This document shows positions 47,205 through 56,526 of a DNA stretch of 64,000 nt, in pieces. The notes beneath the pieces were generated by a model. The model worked only from the letters and a program-made list of their open reading frames with translations, had not been told where the DNA came from and searched no databases. The position numbers and the translations under genes were made by a program. The stretch is from Paenibacillus antarcticus (GTDB taxonomy: Bacteria; Bacillota; Bacilli; Paenibacillales; Paenibacillaceae). Each line of letters opens with the position of its first letter. Position 1 is the stretch's first letter. The stretch lies in contig NZ_LVJI01000019.1 of assembly GCF_001637225.1 (NCBI RefSeq), positions 1-64,000 on the forward strand. The letters are read 5' to 3'.

Positions 47205-48992
47205 ATGCTCAAGAGACGTTTTCCCATACACTTATTCCCACTCAAGAGCATTCAATCGAATATATCCTTAGCGTTTTCGTTATTGATTCTAGCTGCGATT
47301 GTCTTGACAAGTCTAGTGAGCTTTCAGGTATCTGTAACGACTGTCGAGAAGAATTCGAAAGGGTATATTGAAGAGATCATCAAGCAGGTTAACTTAAACA
47401 TCCAATCTTATGTGGATAATATGGAGAATATTTCGTTGCTTGCACTGACGAATAAGGACGTGAAATATTACATATCTGATAATAGCTTCATTAGTGCAGA
47501 GGATCGTCGTACGTATGAGAAGCAAATTTCTGATTTGTTTCAATCGATTCTATATACCCGCAAGGACATCGCATCCATTATGGTATTTGGATACAACGGG
47601 CGATTTGTTTCTGACCGTAGAATCACGAGTTTAAATCCAAACACAGATCTACAGGAACAAGAATGGTATCAGATGGCAAGAGCGGCAGGTGGTAAATCTG
47701 TCGTCACTGCACCGCATGTGCAGAGTTTGATTAAGAATGAATATCGTTGGGTCGTGTCCTTGAGTAGAGAATTAAAGAGTACAGATGGCATTACAGCAGA
47801 GGGTGTATTCCTCGTTGATCTAAACCTAAATGTCATTAATGATATTTGCAGCAACATCAATCTGGGTAAGAAAGGTTACGTCTTCATCGTAGATAAGAAT
47901 GGGAATATCGTCTATCATCCTCGGCAGCAGCTTATCGACAGTCACTTGAAGACAGAACAAATTACGGATGTGCTTCAGGCTTCAAGCGGAGATTCTTTCA
48001 TTGTTGACAATGAAGAAGGCAAACGTATCTATTCCATACAGGATACGAACTTCGGATGGAGGATCGTAGGCGTTGCCAATACGGATGATTTGATTACAAG
48101 TAAAGATGATCTACGAAATTCTATTATCTTATATTCTTTATATGGTTTAGTTATTCCCGTGCTGATCTCCATATGGTTATCTCATCGCTTATTGATGCCG
48201 ATCAAAGAACTGCAGTCGGATATGAAGCAGGTAGAGAAAGGTAATTTCAATATTCAGACTGAAATTCGTCAAATGAATGAAATCGGACAGCTGGGTCGAT
48301 CGTTTAATCTAATGGTCAGTAGAACTAAATTCCTGATGGAGGAGACCATCCAGAACCAAGAAAATAAGCGTAAAAGCGAGTTATTGCTTCTTCAATCTCA
48401 AATCAATCCACACTTTCTATACAACACGCTTGATTCTATCGTCTGGATGGCGGAACAGAAACAGCATGAGGAGGTTGTTCTCATGACTTCAGCGCTTGCG
48501 AAGTTGTTCCGCGCTAGTATTACGAAAGATCAAGAGTTGGTACCCATTCAAGTGGAGATTGAGCATATTACGAATTATCTACTTATCCAGAAGATGCGTT
48601 ACAACGATGAACTTAATTATGTGATTGATATCGATGATGATATTCACAGCTATAAGACGCTAAAAATATTACTTCAACCTCTCGTTGAAAATGCGATTTA
48701 CCATGGTATTCGTAATATGTACGGAATGGACGATGGGGTGATTACGATACGTGGAAGACAATCAGGAGATCAAGTTGTATTTGAAGTTGAGGATAATGGA
48801 CATGGAATGACACCAGAGCAACAGGGTAGACTTCTCCTCAATAACGATGGAGATAGTCGTACTCAAGGTATCGGTATTCGTAATGTTAACGAGCGTATCA
48901 AACTATATTTCGGGCATGAATATGGCATTCAAATCAAAAGTGAGATCGAAGAAGGTACCTGTATTACGATAACGATACCTAAACTCGATTAA
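47205..48992 (+). CDS. Cache-domain sensor histidine kinase (YesM-like)
   Basis: 595 residues. Helices at about 15-38 and 305-325 flank a double-Cache sensor, whose end reads KKGYVFIVDKNGNIVYHP. HAMP follows (RLLMPIKELQSDMKQVEKG), then the phospho-acceptor motif QSQINPHFLYNTLDSIVWM and the ATPase domain (QPLVENAIYHGI, DNGHGM, GIGIRNVNERI). GGGGAGCGGAG precedes the ATG. It is sandwiched between its regulator and a membrane-anchored sugar-binding protein that may present ligand to the Cache domain. Confidence 0.94.
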   Translation: MLKRRFPIHLFPLKSIQSNISLAFSLLILAAIVLTSLVSFQVSVTTVEKNSKGYIEEIIKQVNLNIQSYVDNMENISLLALTNKDVKYYISDNSFISAEDRRTYEKQISDLFQSILYTRKDIASIMVFGYNGRFVSDRRITSLNPNTDLQEQEWYQMARAAGGKSVVTAPHVQSLIKNEYRWVVSLSRELKSTDGITAEGVFLVDLNLNVINDICSNINLGKKGYVFIVDKNGNIVYHPRQQLIDSHLKTEQITDVLQASSGDSFIVDNEEGKRIYSIQDTNFGWRIVGVANTDDLITSKDDLRNSIILYSLYGLVIPVLISIWLSHRLLMPIKELQSDMKQVEKGNFNIQTEIRQMNEIGQLGRSFNLMVSRTKFLMEETIQNQENKRKSELLLLQSQINPHFLYNTLDSIVWMAEQKQHEEVVLMTSALAKLFRASITKDQELVPIQVEIEHITNYLLIQKMRYNDELNYVIDIDDDIHSYKTLKILLQPLVENAIYHGIRNMYGMDDGVITIRGRQSGDQVVFEVEDNGHGMTPEQQGRLLLNNDGDSRTQGIGIRNVNERIKLYFGHEYGIQIKSEIEEGTCITITIPKLD

Positions 48993-49005
48993 GAGGTGCA
49001 GGCTA

Positions 49006-49992
49006 ATGCGAAAGCAACGATTGACCCTTTGGTTGCTCCTAGCCATGATGGTCATTGCGACGAACTCTGTATTCTATTTCAAGATACTTTCAGGTCCTAG
49101 CCATGAAGTGAGAAATGTTACGGTTATTCTTAGATCCTCAAATGTTCGTCTTGATTTCTGGCAGGCTGTGAACATGGGAGCAGAAGCAGCAGCTAAAGAG
49201 ATGGGGTTTACGCTCAATGTTGTTGGTCCGCTTTCAGAAAGTGATTCGGATACGCAGATTCAACTATTAGAAGAGGCGATTACAAGGATGCCGCAAGCCA
49301 TCGTTATAGCCCCTATTATGAATGAACGAATGCGGTCTGCGCTTTCCAAAGCTGATGAAGCAGGTATTAAACTGGTCATTATTAATATGTCGCCGGATAA
49401 GTTACCTACTCACGTCGTTGTTTCTAGCGATCACATTGAGGGAGGGCGCTTAGCGGCTCAAACTTCAATTGAGCAAACAGCTGGGTATCCTGTCATTGCC
49501 ATGATTAGTGATAATGCCAATTCGATCGTTTCTGAGGAAAGATTGCAAGGAATGCAACGTGAACTTGGTGGCTATAAGAATAGCATGATGGGCGTTTATT
49601 ATGCTGATAATTCGGAGGATCGGGCTTACCAAATTGCCGAGAAATTAATCCGGAGTAAGACCATGTTTAATACGTTCATTACGTTGAGTGAGTCAGCATC
49701 ACAAGGCGTTGCGAGAGCATTGAAGGAGTACGATCGCGTAGATGATATTCATTTAATTGGGTTTGATAGCTCCAGTGATGAGGTACAGTTGCTTGAGGCT
49801 GGGATTATGAAAGCTTCCATCGTACAGAAACCATTTAACATGGGGTACCTTGGTGTCAAAACAGCATTAAACCTCATTGAGGGGGATAGAACAGATCCGA
49901 TCACCTATATCGATTCAAATGTAATTACAAAAGATAATATGTTCACGACTGAGAACCAGAAGCTACTGTTTCCGTTCATTAATAGCAAGTAA
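49006..49992 (+). CDS. Membrane-anchored periplasmic-binding-protein-like sugar sensor (XylFII/RbsB-like)
   Basis: 328 residues. One N-terminal hydrophobic helix (about 8-28) lacks a lipobox, so it is probably an uncleaved anchor. The rest is a type-I periplasmic binding fold of the RbsB/LacI kind (SNVRLDFWQAVNMGAEAA, AIVIAPIMNERM, LIGFDSSSDEVQLLE). Starting 13 bases after the kinase, it matches the organisation of the clostridial LytS-YesN-XylFII system, in which a binding protein feeds the kinase with ligand. I infer a signalling rather than transport role, because no type-II sugar permease is encoded nearby. Confidence 0.75.
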   Translation: MRKQRLTLWLLLAMMVIATNSVFYFKILSGPSHEVRNVTVILRSSNVRLDFWQAVNMGAEAAAKEMGFTLNVVGPLSESDSDTQIQLLEEAITRMPQAIVIAPIMNERMRSALSKADEAGIKLVIINMSPDKLPTHVVVSSDHIEGGRLAAQTSIEQTAGYPVIAMISDNANSIVSEERLQGMQRELGGYKNSMMGVYYADNSEDRAYQIAEKLIRSKTMFNTFITLSESASQGVARALKEYDRVDDIHLIGFDSSSDEVQLLEAGIMKASIVQKPFNMGYLGVKTALNLIEGDRTDPITYIDSNVITKDNMFTTENQKLLFPFINSK

Positions 49993-50024
49993 ACCCCTCT
50001 TGGGAAGGACGATTAGATAACCTT

Positions 50025-51311
50025 ATGCAAAAAAAATCGCTACAAGTGCAGCCTTTTATTGTAGTCTTCATGGTTAGTCTTATGCCCTTTGTTCTCTCTT
50101 CATGTGTGAAATCAAGTCTGGAGCCTGTAATAGCTCCCAAGGAGGAACGATCATTAATCCGCTTTGTTGCCTCTGAGTATAGTACTGAGACGAAGCCGTT
50201 GTTGGAGAAGCTTGTTAAAGATTTCGAGATTAAGAATCCTCTGATCGATGTGGAACTTCAAGTAGCCAACTGGGATATCCTCGACGGCATCTATACGACG
50301 ATGATTAGCAAGAATCAGCCACCGGATCTACTGAATACAAATGTGTATGCACATTTTGCTCAGGATGGTTTACTGAATAATCTGGATGAGATTATATCTC
50401 CTGAATTGGCGAGTAAACTGTATCCAAATTTAGCTGAGATGGATCAGATGAAAGGGATTCAGTATGCCATTCCATACGTAGCAACCATGCGAAACTTATA
50501 TTATAACAAGGAGTTGCTTCAAAAGGCAGGTGTGACCTCTTCTCCAACGACTTGGTCTGAGCTTGAGAATGCCGCAAGCAGAATCAAAGCGCTCGGTGGC
50601 ATGGCGGAAGGATTTGGTCTTGACCTGACGGACAATGAGACACAAGCGTCTTTGTCGTATATTTTCTACGGGTCGGGTGGATCGTGGATAAAAGATGGGA
50701 AGTGGACAATTAACTCGCCGGCCAATGTGGAGGGATTAACCTTTTTCAAAGAATTATTTGATAAAGGGCTCACCGATCCTGAACCAAGTATTACGACTCG
50801 CGACGAGAAGCAACGGATTCTGGGTGAAGGGCAACTTGCAATGATGATATCGGGTAATTATTTCTCTTCCGTCGTCCCTAACGAGTTTCCAACGCTGAAA
50901 TGGGGTAAGGGGCCCATTCCAGTGAAGGAGGGTATGCCGCCAATAACTTTTGGAGTACATGATATTCTTGTGTCTTTTAAGACAGATCATACGGATAAGG
51001 AAGCGTTATCTAATTTCCTAGACTTTCTATATGACGATCCTGCATATGAAGAAATGATCAAGCGTGAAGGCTTCCTTCCGGTTACTACGACAGTAGGTAG
51101 TCGATTATCCAAGCAGAATGAAGTCATGAAGAGAGATCTGGAAGCATTGAGTAAAGCGAAGTTCTATCCCATACAGGAACCTTCATGGCAAGCTGTCTTG
51201 GATTATTCTCGTAAGATGGGAGACGCCATTCTATACGAGGGTGTTACCCCGAAGGCGGCACTGGACCAACTACAACATTTCGCTGAGACTAAAAGTCGTA
51301 GCCATGAGTAA
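50025..51311 (+). CDS. Extracellular family-1 solute-binding lipoprotein, operonic with the sensor system
   Basis: 428 residues with lipobox LSSC (about residue 27). The fold is a family-1 (MalE-like) solute-binding protein: PDLLNTNVYAHFAQDG, then AIPYVATMRNLYYNKELLQKAGV. GGGAAGGA lies about 15 bases before the ATG, a long spacing. It is the fourth gene of the sensor operon, 32 bases after the XylFII-like gene, and distinct from the second solute-binding protein at 51496 that goes with the permeases. It may be an alternative ligand-capture or sensing component. Confidence 0.85.
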   Translation: MQKKSLQVQPFIVVFMVSLMPFVLSSCVKSSLEPVIAPKEERSLIRFVASEYSTETKPLLEKLVKDFEIKNPLIDVELQVANWDILDGIYTTMISKNQPPDLLNTNVYAHFAQDGLLNNLDEIISPELASKLYPNLAEMDQMKGIQYAIPYVATMRNLYYNKELLQKAGVTSSPTTWSELENAASRIKALGGMAEGFGLDLTDNETQASLSYIFYGSGGSWIKDGKWTINSPANVEGLTFFKELFDKGLTDPEPSITTRDEKQRILGEGQLAMMISGNYFSSVVPNEFPTLKWGKGPIPVKEGMPPITFGVHDILVSFKTDHTDKEALSNFLDFLYDDPAYEEMIKREGFLPVTTTVGSRLSKQNEVMKRDLEALSKAKFYPIQEPSWQAVLDYSRKMGDAILYEGVTPKAALDQLQHFAETKSRSHE

Positions 51312-51391
51312 ATTATCGTTCATAATGTTGATTATCTTCTCTACTCTTTACTTAAAAAGAAGATAGCAAAGAATTCATGGAAGATATTCAA

Positions 51392-51420
51392 TAGAGATTT
51401 AGGCCCTCCCATTCTATGAT
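51392..51420 (+). promoter_or_regulatory. Possible promoter of the sugar ABC operon
   Basis: TAGAGA, 17 bases, TATGAT, ending just before the cre-like site. The -35 is a weak match, as expected if the AraC-type regulator activates it. Confidence 0.45.
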
Positions 51421-51423
51421 GAA

Positions 51424-51437
51424 GTTAAGCGCTAACG
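51424..51437. promoter_or_regulatory. Possible cre site (CcpA) before the sugar ABC operon
   Basis: GTTAAGCGCTAACG matches the TGWAANCGNTNWCA core except at the two first positions and the last. It lies a few bases after the -10 element, where CcpA binding would repress. Confidence 0.45.
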
Positions 51438-51495
51438 AGGTCATGTGAACTCATAAAAAAGGCGTAAAATATCATTCTAGGGAGGGTCTGCTTTA

Positions 51496-52851
51496 ATGAT
51501 GAAGAAAAAAATGGCTGCGGTAAGTATCGCTACTCTAATGGCTGTATCGCTAGTTGGATGTGGTGGAAGTAATAATGCAGCACCTAAAGAAGAAGTAAAA
51601 GAACCTGTTAAAGAAGAAGTAGTTACACCTACACCTTCTGAGCCAGAAACTCCAAAATTGACGGGTGACTTTGAAATCCAGTACTTTGTCGGTGGTTATG
51701 GCGACAAGTGGTGGAAAAAAGTTATTGCTGAGTTCCAAGCTGCAAATCCTGACTTGAAAGTTAAGGAATCCGGCGGTCCTAAAATCAATGATCAAATGAA
51801 ACCTCGTTGGATCGGCGGAACTCCACCAGATTTCGTATATATTGATGGAGCGGGTCTAAATGATCGCCAAATGGTAGAGGATGATCAGCTTGAAGATTTG
51901 ACTGACTGGTTAAAAGATGCCAAGAACATTGATGGCGAGCTTATTAAAGATATTCTAGCTCAACCAGCACAAGAATTTGACGGTAAAGTTTTCAATATTC
52001 CACTAGTTCTGAACTCATGGGGTATGTTCTGGAACAAAGCGCTCTTCAAAGAAAAAGGATGGGATGAACCAACAGACTTCGATTCTTTCCTTGCTGTAAG
52101 TGAGAAGATCAAAGCAGACGGCATTACACCTTTCATTCACACGGGTAAATATCCGTACTATATCAATGGATCAGTCTTGTATCCTGCAATCGTATCGGCT
52201 AACAATGATGATTACAGCATTCTTCAAGACATGGCTGCAAATAAAGTAGAAGCATTTGAGAGCCCTGCTGTTCTTACTGCTTTGAATAAGATCGTTGCAT
52301 TACGCGATAAAGGTTTCATTGATAAAGCTTCCATTCAAATTAACCACACAGATTCACAAATGTTGTTCCTACAAAACAAAGATGCTTTCATCCCGAACGG
52401 ACTTTGGTTACCTAACGAAATGTCCAAAGATGTTCCAGCTGGTTTCGAATTTGGATTTATTCCTTCTGTAACACAAAGCGCGGGCGGTAAAGTGGTTGCT
52501 AACACTTCCACAGCTACAGTAGCCATCGCTAAGAAGGCTAAGAACAAAGATGCAGCTAAAGCATTCTTACAATTCATATTCTCCAAGGGGCAAGCGTCCC
52601 AATGGGCTGAGTTAAGTGGTGCACCTTCGAACATCAAAGGTGACATCAGTGCTTCCAACGCTCCGAGTCATGTTAAAGACGCAGCGAAATATTTGACGGA
52701 TTCTAACACTGTAGTTATCCCAACAATCACTTACAATGCTGACGTTGATAAGGCGATGATGGATGCAACAGATGCGTTGACTATTAGCACAATCACTCCT
52801 GAAGAGTGGGTTAAACGTGTTACGGATGTAGTGAAAAAAGTAAGTAAATAA
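51496..52851 (+). CDS. Sugar ABC transporter substrate-binding lipoprotein (possibly NgcE-like)
   Basis: 451 residues, lipobox LVGC near residue 22, followed by a Glu/Pro/Val-rich linker. The family-1 binding fold includes PKINDQMKPRWIGGTPPDFV, which resembles the N-acetylglucosamine/chitobiose-binding NgcE group; this is a resemblance only. GGGAGGG precedes ATG 51496. A perfect 14-bp hairpin separates it from the permeases, probably raising its relative level. No ATPase gene is present. Confidence 0.88.
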   Translation: MMKKKMAAVSIATLMAVSLVGCGGSNNAAPKEEVKEPVKEEVVTPTPSEPETPKLTGDFEIQYFVGGYGDKWWKKVIAEFQAANPDLKVKESGGPKINDQMKPRWIGGTPPDFVYIDGAGLNDRQMVEDDQLEDLTDWLKDAKNIDGELIKDILAQPAQEFDGKVFNIPLVLNSWGMFWNKALFKEKGWDEPTDFDSFLAVSEKIKADGITPFIHTGKYPYYINGSVLYPAIVSANNDDYSILQDMAANKVEAFESPAVLTALNKIVALRDKGFIDKASIQINHTDSQMLFLQNKDAFIPNGLWLPNEMSKDVPAGFEFGFIPSVTQSAGGKVVANTSTATVAIAKKAKNKDAAKAFLQFIFSKGQASQWAELSGAPSNIKGDISASNAPSHVKDAAKYLTDSNTVVIPTITYNADVDKAMMDATDALTISTITPEEWVKRVTDVVKKVSK

Positions 52852-52875
52852 TGAATCCTTAACAAAATTAAAGTG

Positions 52876-52910
52876 GAAGGTGATCGGGGTATATCGCCCC
52901 GATCACCTTC
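52876..52910 (+). terminator. Perfect 14-bp intercistronic hairpin after the binding-protein gene
   Basis: GAAGGTGATCGGGG, loop TATATCG, and its exact complement, with no T run. It is more likely an mRNA-end stabiliser or partial terminator than a full stop, because the permeases follow. Confidence 0.75.
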
Positions 52911-52936
52911 TGCGATTTACTCGGAGGGATGGGAGT

Positions 52937-53839
52937 ATGAACTCAGGGACAGCTAAATGGCAGAGAAACGTATTTATCGCATCATTCATCATTCCTACAC
53001 TTATATTTTTTGGTATATTTACGATTTATCCGGTTGTACAAGGTTTGTATTATTCTTTCTTCGATTGGTCAGGGATGTCGGAACATAAGACTTTTGTTGG
53101 TTTTGATAATTTCAAGGAAATGTTCCATGATCCTATTGTGTGGCGGGCGATCGGCAACGATTATTTCCTTGTTGTGGGCAAAATAGCCGGCATCATGGTT
53201 CTCGCTACTTTCTTCGCTGTAGCACTTACACGTTTTGGTTTTAAACTAGCAGGATTTTTCAGATCGATCTTCTTCATTCCAAATGTGATTTCCGTCGTTG
53301 TTATCGGCGTACTGTGGAACTTCATATATAATCCGCAAATAGGCTTCTTGAATGCATTTCTGTCGTTATTTACGGAGGACAAAGTCACGATAACATGGCT
53401 CGGATTTCCGGCGCATACGATATGGATGCTCTTGCCACCGGCCATTTGGGCGGGTATCGGATTTTATATGATTCTTCTGATCGCAGCAATCCAGAGCATT
53501 CCGGAATCGTATTACGAAGCAGCAAACATTGAAGGCGCGGGTGAATGGCATCAATTTTGGAACATTACACTTCCACTCATATGGGAGCAAATGAAAGTAT
53601 CCATTATAAACATCATGATGACCACGCTGAATGGTTCCTTCGTTATTGTATGGATCATGACTGAGGGTGGACCGGATAATAGCACGCAGGTTATGGGTTC
53701 ATATTTATATCAAATGGCATTTAGACAATTTCACTTCGGTTATGGTGCTGCGATAGGGTTTGTTATCCTAGTCCTGTCGTTAATCACGACAATCGTACTT
53801 CAACGGTTAATGCGTCATGAATCCGTTGAGATGAGCTAA
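52937..53839 (+). CDS. Sugar ABC transporter permease (MalF-like)
   Basis: About 300 residues from ATG 52937, with GGAGGGATGGGAG upstream; an in-frame GTG at 52880 lies inside the hairpin and is rejected. Six predicted helices and the EAA loop YEAANIEGAGEWHQFWNITL. The opening FIIPTLIFFGIFTIYPVVQG is typical of CUT1 permeases. Forms the channel with the following MalG-like protein. Confidence 0.93.
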   Translation: MNSGTAKWQRNVFIASFIIPTLIFFGIFTIYPVVQGLYYSFFDWSGMSEHKTFVGFDNFKEMFHDPIVWRAIGNDYFLVVGKIAGIMVLATFFAVALTRFGFKLAGFFRSIFFIPNVISVVVIGVLWNFIYNPQIGFLNAFLSLFTEDKVTITWLGFPAHTIWMLLPPAIWAGIGFYMILLIAAIQSIPESYYEAANIEGAGEWHQFWNITLPLIWEQMKVSIINIMMTTLNGSFVIVWIMTEGGPDNSTQVMGSYLYQMAFRQFHFGYGAAIGFVILVLSLITTIVLQRLMRHESVEMS

Positions 53840-53854
53840 GGGGAGGATAACGAT

Positions 53855-54697
53855 ATGAGGCACATTAAAAATCCAGTCGTAAAGTTTATCCTGTATGCTA
53901 TATTGATCCTATGGAGCATATCGGTCATATATCCACTCATATGGACCGTGCTGGATTCTGTAAAGGATAATGAACAGTTTTTCTTTAATGCACCATGGGC
54001 GTTACCTGATTTTCCGTTACTATGGTCGAACTTCTCTTATGTATGGAGTAAATATAATTTTAGCACCTATTTTATGAACTCACTTATCATTACAGTGGGC
54101 TCAACATTTCTAGGAGTATTGTTGTCTGCAATGACAGCTTACGTGCTGGCGAGATATAAGTTTAGAGGAAGCAATGTTTTATTTCTTCTCTATATCTCAT
54201 CCATGATGGTTCCGTTTGTATTGGCATTAATCCCTCTATTCTTCTTAATGAATTCAATGGGCTTAATTAATACCAAAATTGGATTGATCTTTGTTTATAC
54301 CTCTAGTTTGCTTGCGTTTGGAATATTCATTCTAGTAGGATTCTTCAAGTCTTTACCGAAGGAGCTAGAAGAGGCTGCAATTGTAGATGGAGCTTCTTAT
54401 TATGGGACGTTCTTTAAGGTCATGCTTCCATTATCTCAGCCAGGGTTGATTACATTAGGTATTGTTAACGTCTTGAATATTTGGAACGAATATATCGTGG
54501 GAACCATACTGATTAACGATCCTGAGCAATATACGCTACCTGTTGAAATAGGGATTATGCAAGCTGAGATGCAATATCGGACAGAGTGGGGGCCGTTGTT
54601 CGCTGCACTTCTGATTACGATTGTTCCGATACTCATTGTCTATATCATCTTTCAACGGCAAATCGCAAGTGGGATTACGGCTGGTGCGGTCAAATAA
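53855..54697 (+). CDS. Sugar ABC transporter permease (MalG-like)
   Basis: 280 residues with six predicted helices; EAA loop EEAAIVDGASYYGTFFKVML. The C-terminus ends RQIASGITAGAVK, the usual end of this family. GGGGAGG precedes the ATG, 15 bases after the MalF-like stop. The importer lacks its own ATPase and presumably uses a shared MsmX-like subunit encoded elsewhere. Confidence 0.94.
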   Translation: MRHIKNPVVKFILYAILILWSISVIYPLIWTVLDSVKDNEQFFFNAPWALPDFPLLWSNFSYVWSKYNFSTYFMNSLIITVGSTFLGVLLSAMTAYVLARYKFRGSNVLFLLYISSMMVPFVLALIPLFFLMNSMGLINTKIGLIFVYTSSLLAFGIFILVGFFKSLPKELEEAAIVDGASYYGTFFKVMLPLSQPGLITLGIVNVLNIWNEYIVGTILINDPEQYTLPVEIGIMQAEMQYRTEWGPLFAALLITIVPILIVYIIFQRQIASGITAGAVK

Positions 54698-54779
54698 GAT
54701 GGTAAATAGAAGTATGTTATGCATCGGTTCAAACTTTTGTTAAGCGTTAGTGCTATTAGCAAGGATGGAAATGAGGAAG

Positions 54780-54842
54780 CACCTGTATATACTGATTGTT
54801 TGTGATAATCCCATATGGAAAGGACGATCAGTATTACAGGTG
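54780..54842 (+). terminator. Long hairpin after the sugar ABC operon
   Basis: CACCTGTATATACTGAT pairs with ATCAGTATTACAGGTG (one bulged base) around a 30-base loop. There is no T run, so its role as a terminator is uncertain. The rest of the 54698-55050 gap shows GTTAAGCGTTAG (54739-54750), similar to the cre-like site at 51424, and nothing else I can name. Confidence 0.5.
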
Positions 54843-55050
54843 TGAAATTCAAAGACATAATTATGTGATGGCAATAAGAATATAGCAGTGATTAAATTTA
54901 GTGAAAATTACATATTGTGATCAAGGGTTGCCCACTTATCCAATGAGATGAAGTGGTTAGAATTTCTTTAAGTGATGTAGCGCGATACGAGGCATTAAGG
55001 TGAATAAGTATAATATAGTAGTTAAGTGCGTAAGTGGAAGGATGTGGCAT

Positions 55051-56265
55051 ATGTCTAAAGATATGCGCAAGCTGCTGATCATGACGACGATCAGCACAAT
55101 TATCGCGAGTTATATCGGGATATTTGTCAATTTATTTATATGGGAATATGATCATTCTATTGCCGAAGTATCTCTCTATAATATGTCTATGTTCATCAGT
55201 TGGGGGATTACTTTCACTATTGCAGCTAAGCTGTTGAATCAATTTACAATACGATTGACTTTGGCGGTTTCTGCGTTATGCGGAACCGCTGCTTTCATGT
55301 ACTTAGTGATGGTTGAGTTCGATAATCGATATCTGTGGATAGTACTATTAGGGATACCTGTAGGTGCAATGTTTGGATTCTCGCAAGCTTCACAGAATCT
55401 CAGCATCGCATTAAGAGGAAAGGGAAGTGAATATGCCCCTTATTTCGCCACACTCATGGTCATCTCTCAGGTGATATCTGTTGGAGTTCCATTTGTAGCA
55501 GCAAAGGTTATCGATGGGTATGGGTATTCGGGTTCTTTCATTTTGATGCTTGTCTTTGTCGCGATGATGCTTATCTTCTCCTTCTTTATGCCGAGGATTA
55601 CATTATCTACTATAGACGCCCAAGACAATTCGACTCGTAGTCGTTTTAGTATCCGTATGGCATTTGGTCGTCCAGGATCTAAGTGGATCATACTATCTTT
55701 TCTTGCGGCCGGTGTATTCATGCAATTCCAGAATTTATTTACGTTGCTCTTTACGTTCTCGGTCACAGAAGATAAACTGTTGATCGCGTTGTTGAACATG
55801 GTGTATACGATTTGTTCTTTGCTCGGGTTATGGGTATATCGCAAAATAAAAATCGATGAGATGCGGTGGTTGTGGATTGGAATGACACTGTTAGCAGTTG
55901 GTTTTCTAATCGTATTATTTGAGAGTCCAGAAGCTCTTATTATCTCGAATCTTATCACTGCAGTCGGTATGTTTTTCTTCATGACAGTCTGGAACGCTCA
56001 GCAATTCCGGTATATTCAACATGCCAGTCCCGTCAGTCAAGCCTCCTTCCTTGTATGGAGAGAATGCTTGATGGTAGCCACGAGATGCATCTTGCTCAGT
56101 CTGACCTTACCATTGAAAGGTATGGGAGGAACAGGGTTTGTACTGATTATTGGAGTGACTCTAGTCTGTTTGATAAGTATTCCGTTCTTTCAGCAACGAG
56201 CTAACCGTACATTAGAGAATTATTCTTCATTAATAATCGCGCCATCTTCGGATAAAAGTCTTTAG
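55051..56265 (+). CDS. MFS transporter of unknown substrate
   Basis: About 404 residues from ATG 55051 (MSKDMRKLL), which has GGAAGG 9 bases upstream; earlier starts at 55000 and 55042 are weaker. About 12 predicted helices. The central GIPVGAMFGFSQASQNLSIAL and the missing classical GxxxDRxGRR motif place it in a divergent MFS group found mainly in Bacillota. It stands alone between two ABC operons with its own terminator. Substrate and direction cannot be inferred. Confidence 0.72.
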   Translation: MSKDMRKLLIMTTISTIIASYIGIFVNLFIWEYDHSIAEVSLYNMSMFISWGITFTIAAKLLNQFTIRLTLAVSALCGTAAFMYLVMVEFDNRYLWIVLLGIPVGAMFGFSQASQNLSIALRGKGSEYAPYFATLMVISQVISVGVPFVAAKVIDGYGYSGSFILMLVFVAMMLIFSFFMPRITLSTIDAQDNSTRSRFSIRMAFGRPGSKWIILSFLAAGVFMQFQNLFTLLFTFSVTEDKLLIALLNMVYTICSLLGLWVYRKIKIDEMRWLWIGMTLLAVGFLIVLFESPEALIISNLITAVGMFFFMTVWNAQQFRYIQHASPVSQASFLVWRECLMVATRCILLSLTLPLKGMGGTGFVLIIGVTLVCLISIPFFQQRANRTLENYSSLIIAPSSDKSL

Positions 56266-56311
56266 TTACGCCTCGATTTCAAATGGTCATATGAATGATT
56301 GTCTACTAAAT

Positions 56312-56365
56312 AACTGTAGGAAGTCCGCTACTCATACTGAGGCGAACTTCCTACAGTTTATTTAT
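56312..56365 (+). terminator. Rho-independent terminator after the MFS gene
   Basis: AACTGTAGGAAGT pairs with ACTTCCTACAGTT, then TTATTTATC. Strong stem with a 21-base loop. Confidence 0.82.
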
Positions 56366-56526
56366 CTTTCTTCGTATAACTTCTTCTGATTTACATGTTA
56401 TTTTAACAAATATAAGCAGTTTAGGTAATCTAGCGGAAATAATCACAATCTATACTCTAGAAGGGTAAACACAACAAGAATAGATAGATAGCCCACACTA
56501 AACCACACGGGAGTGAAGGAGAAATC

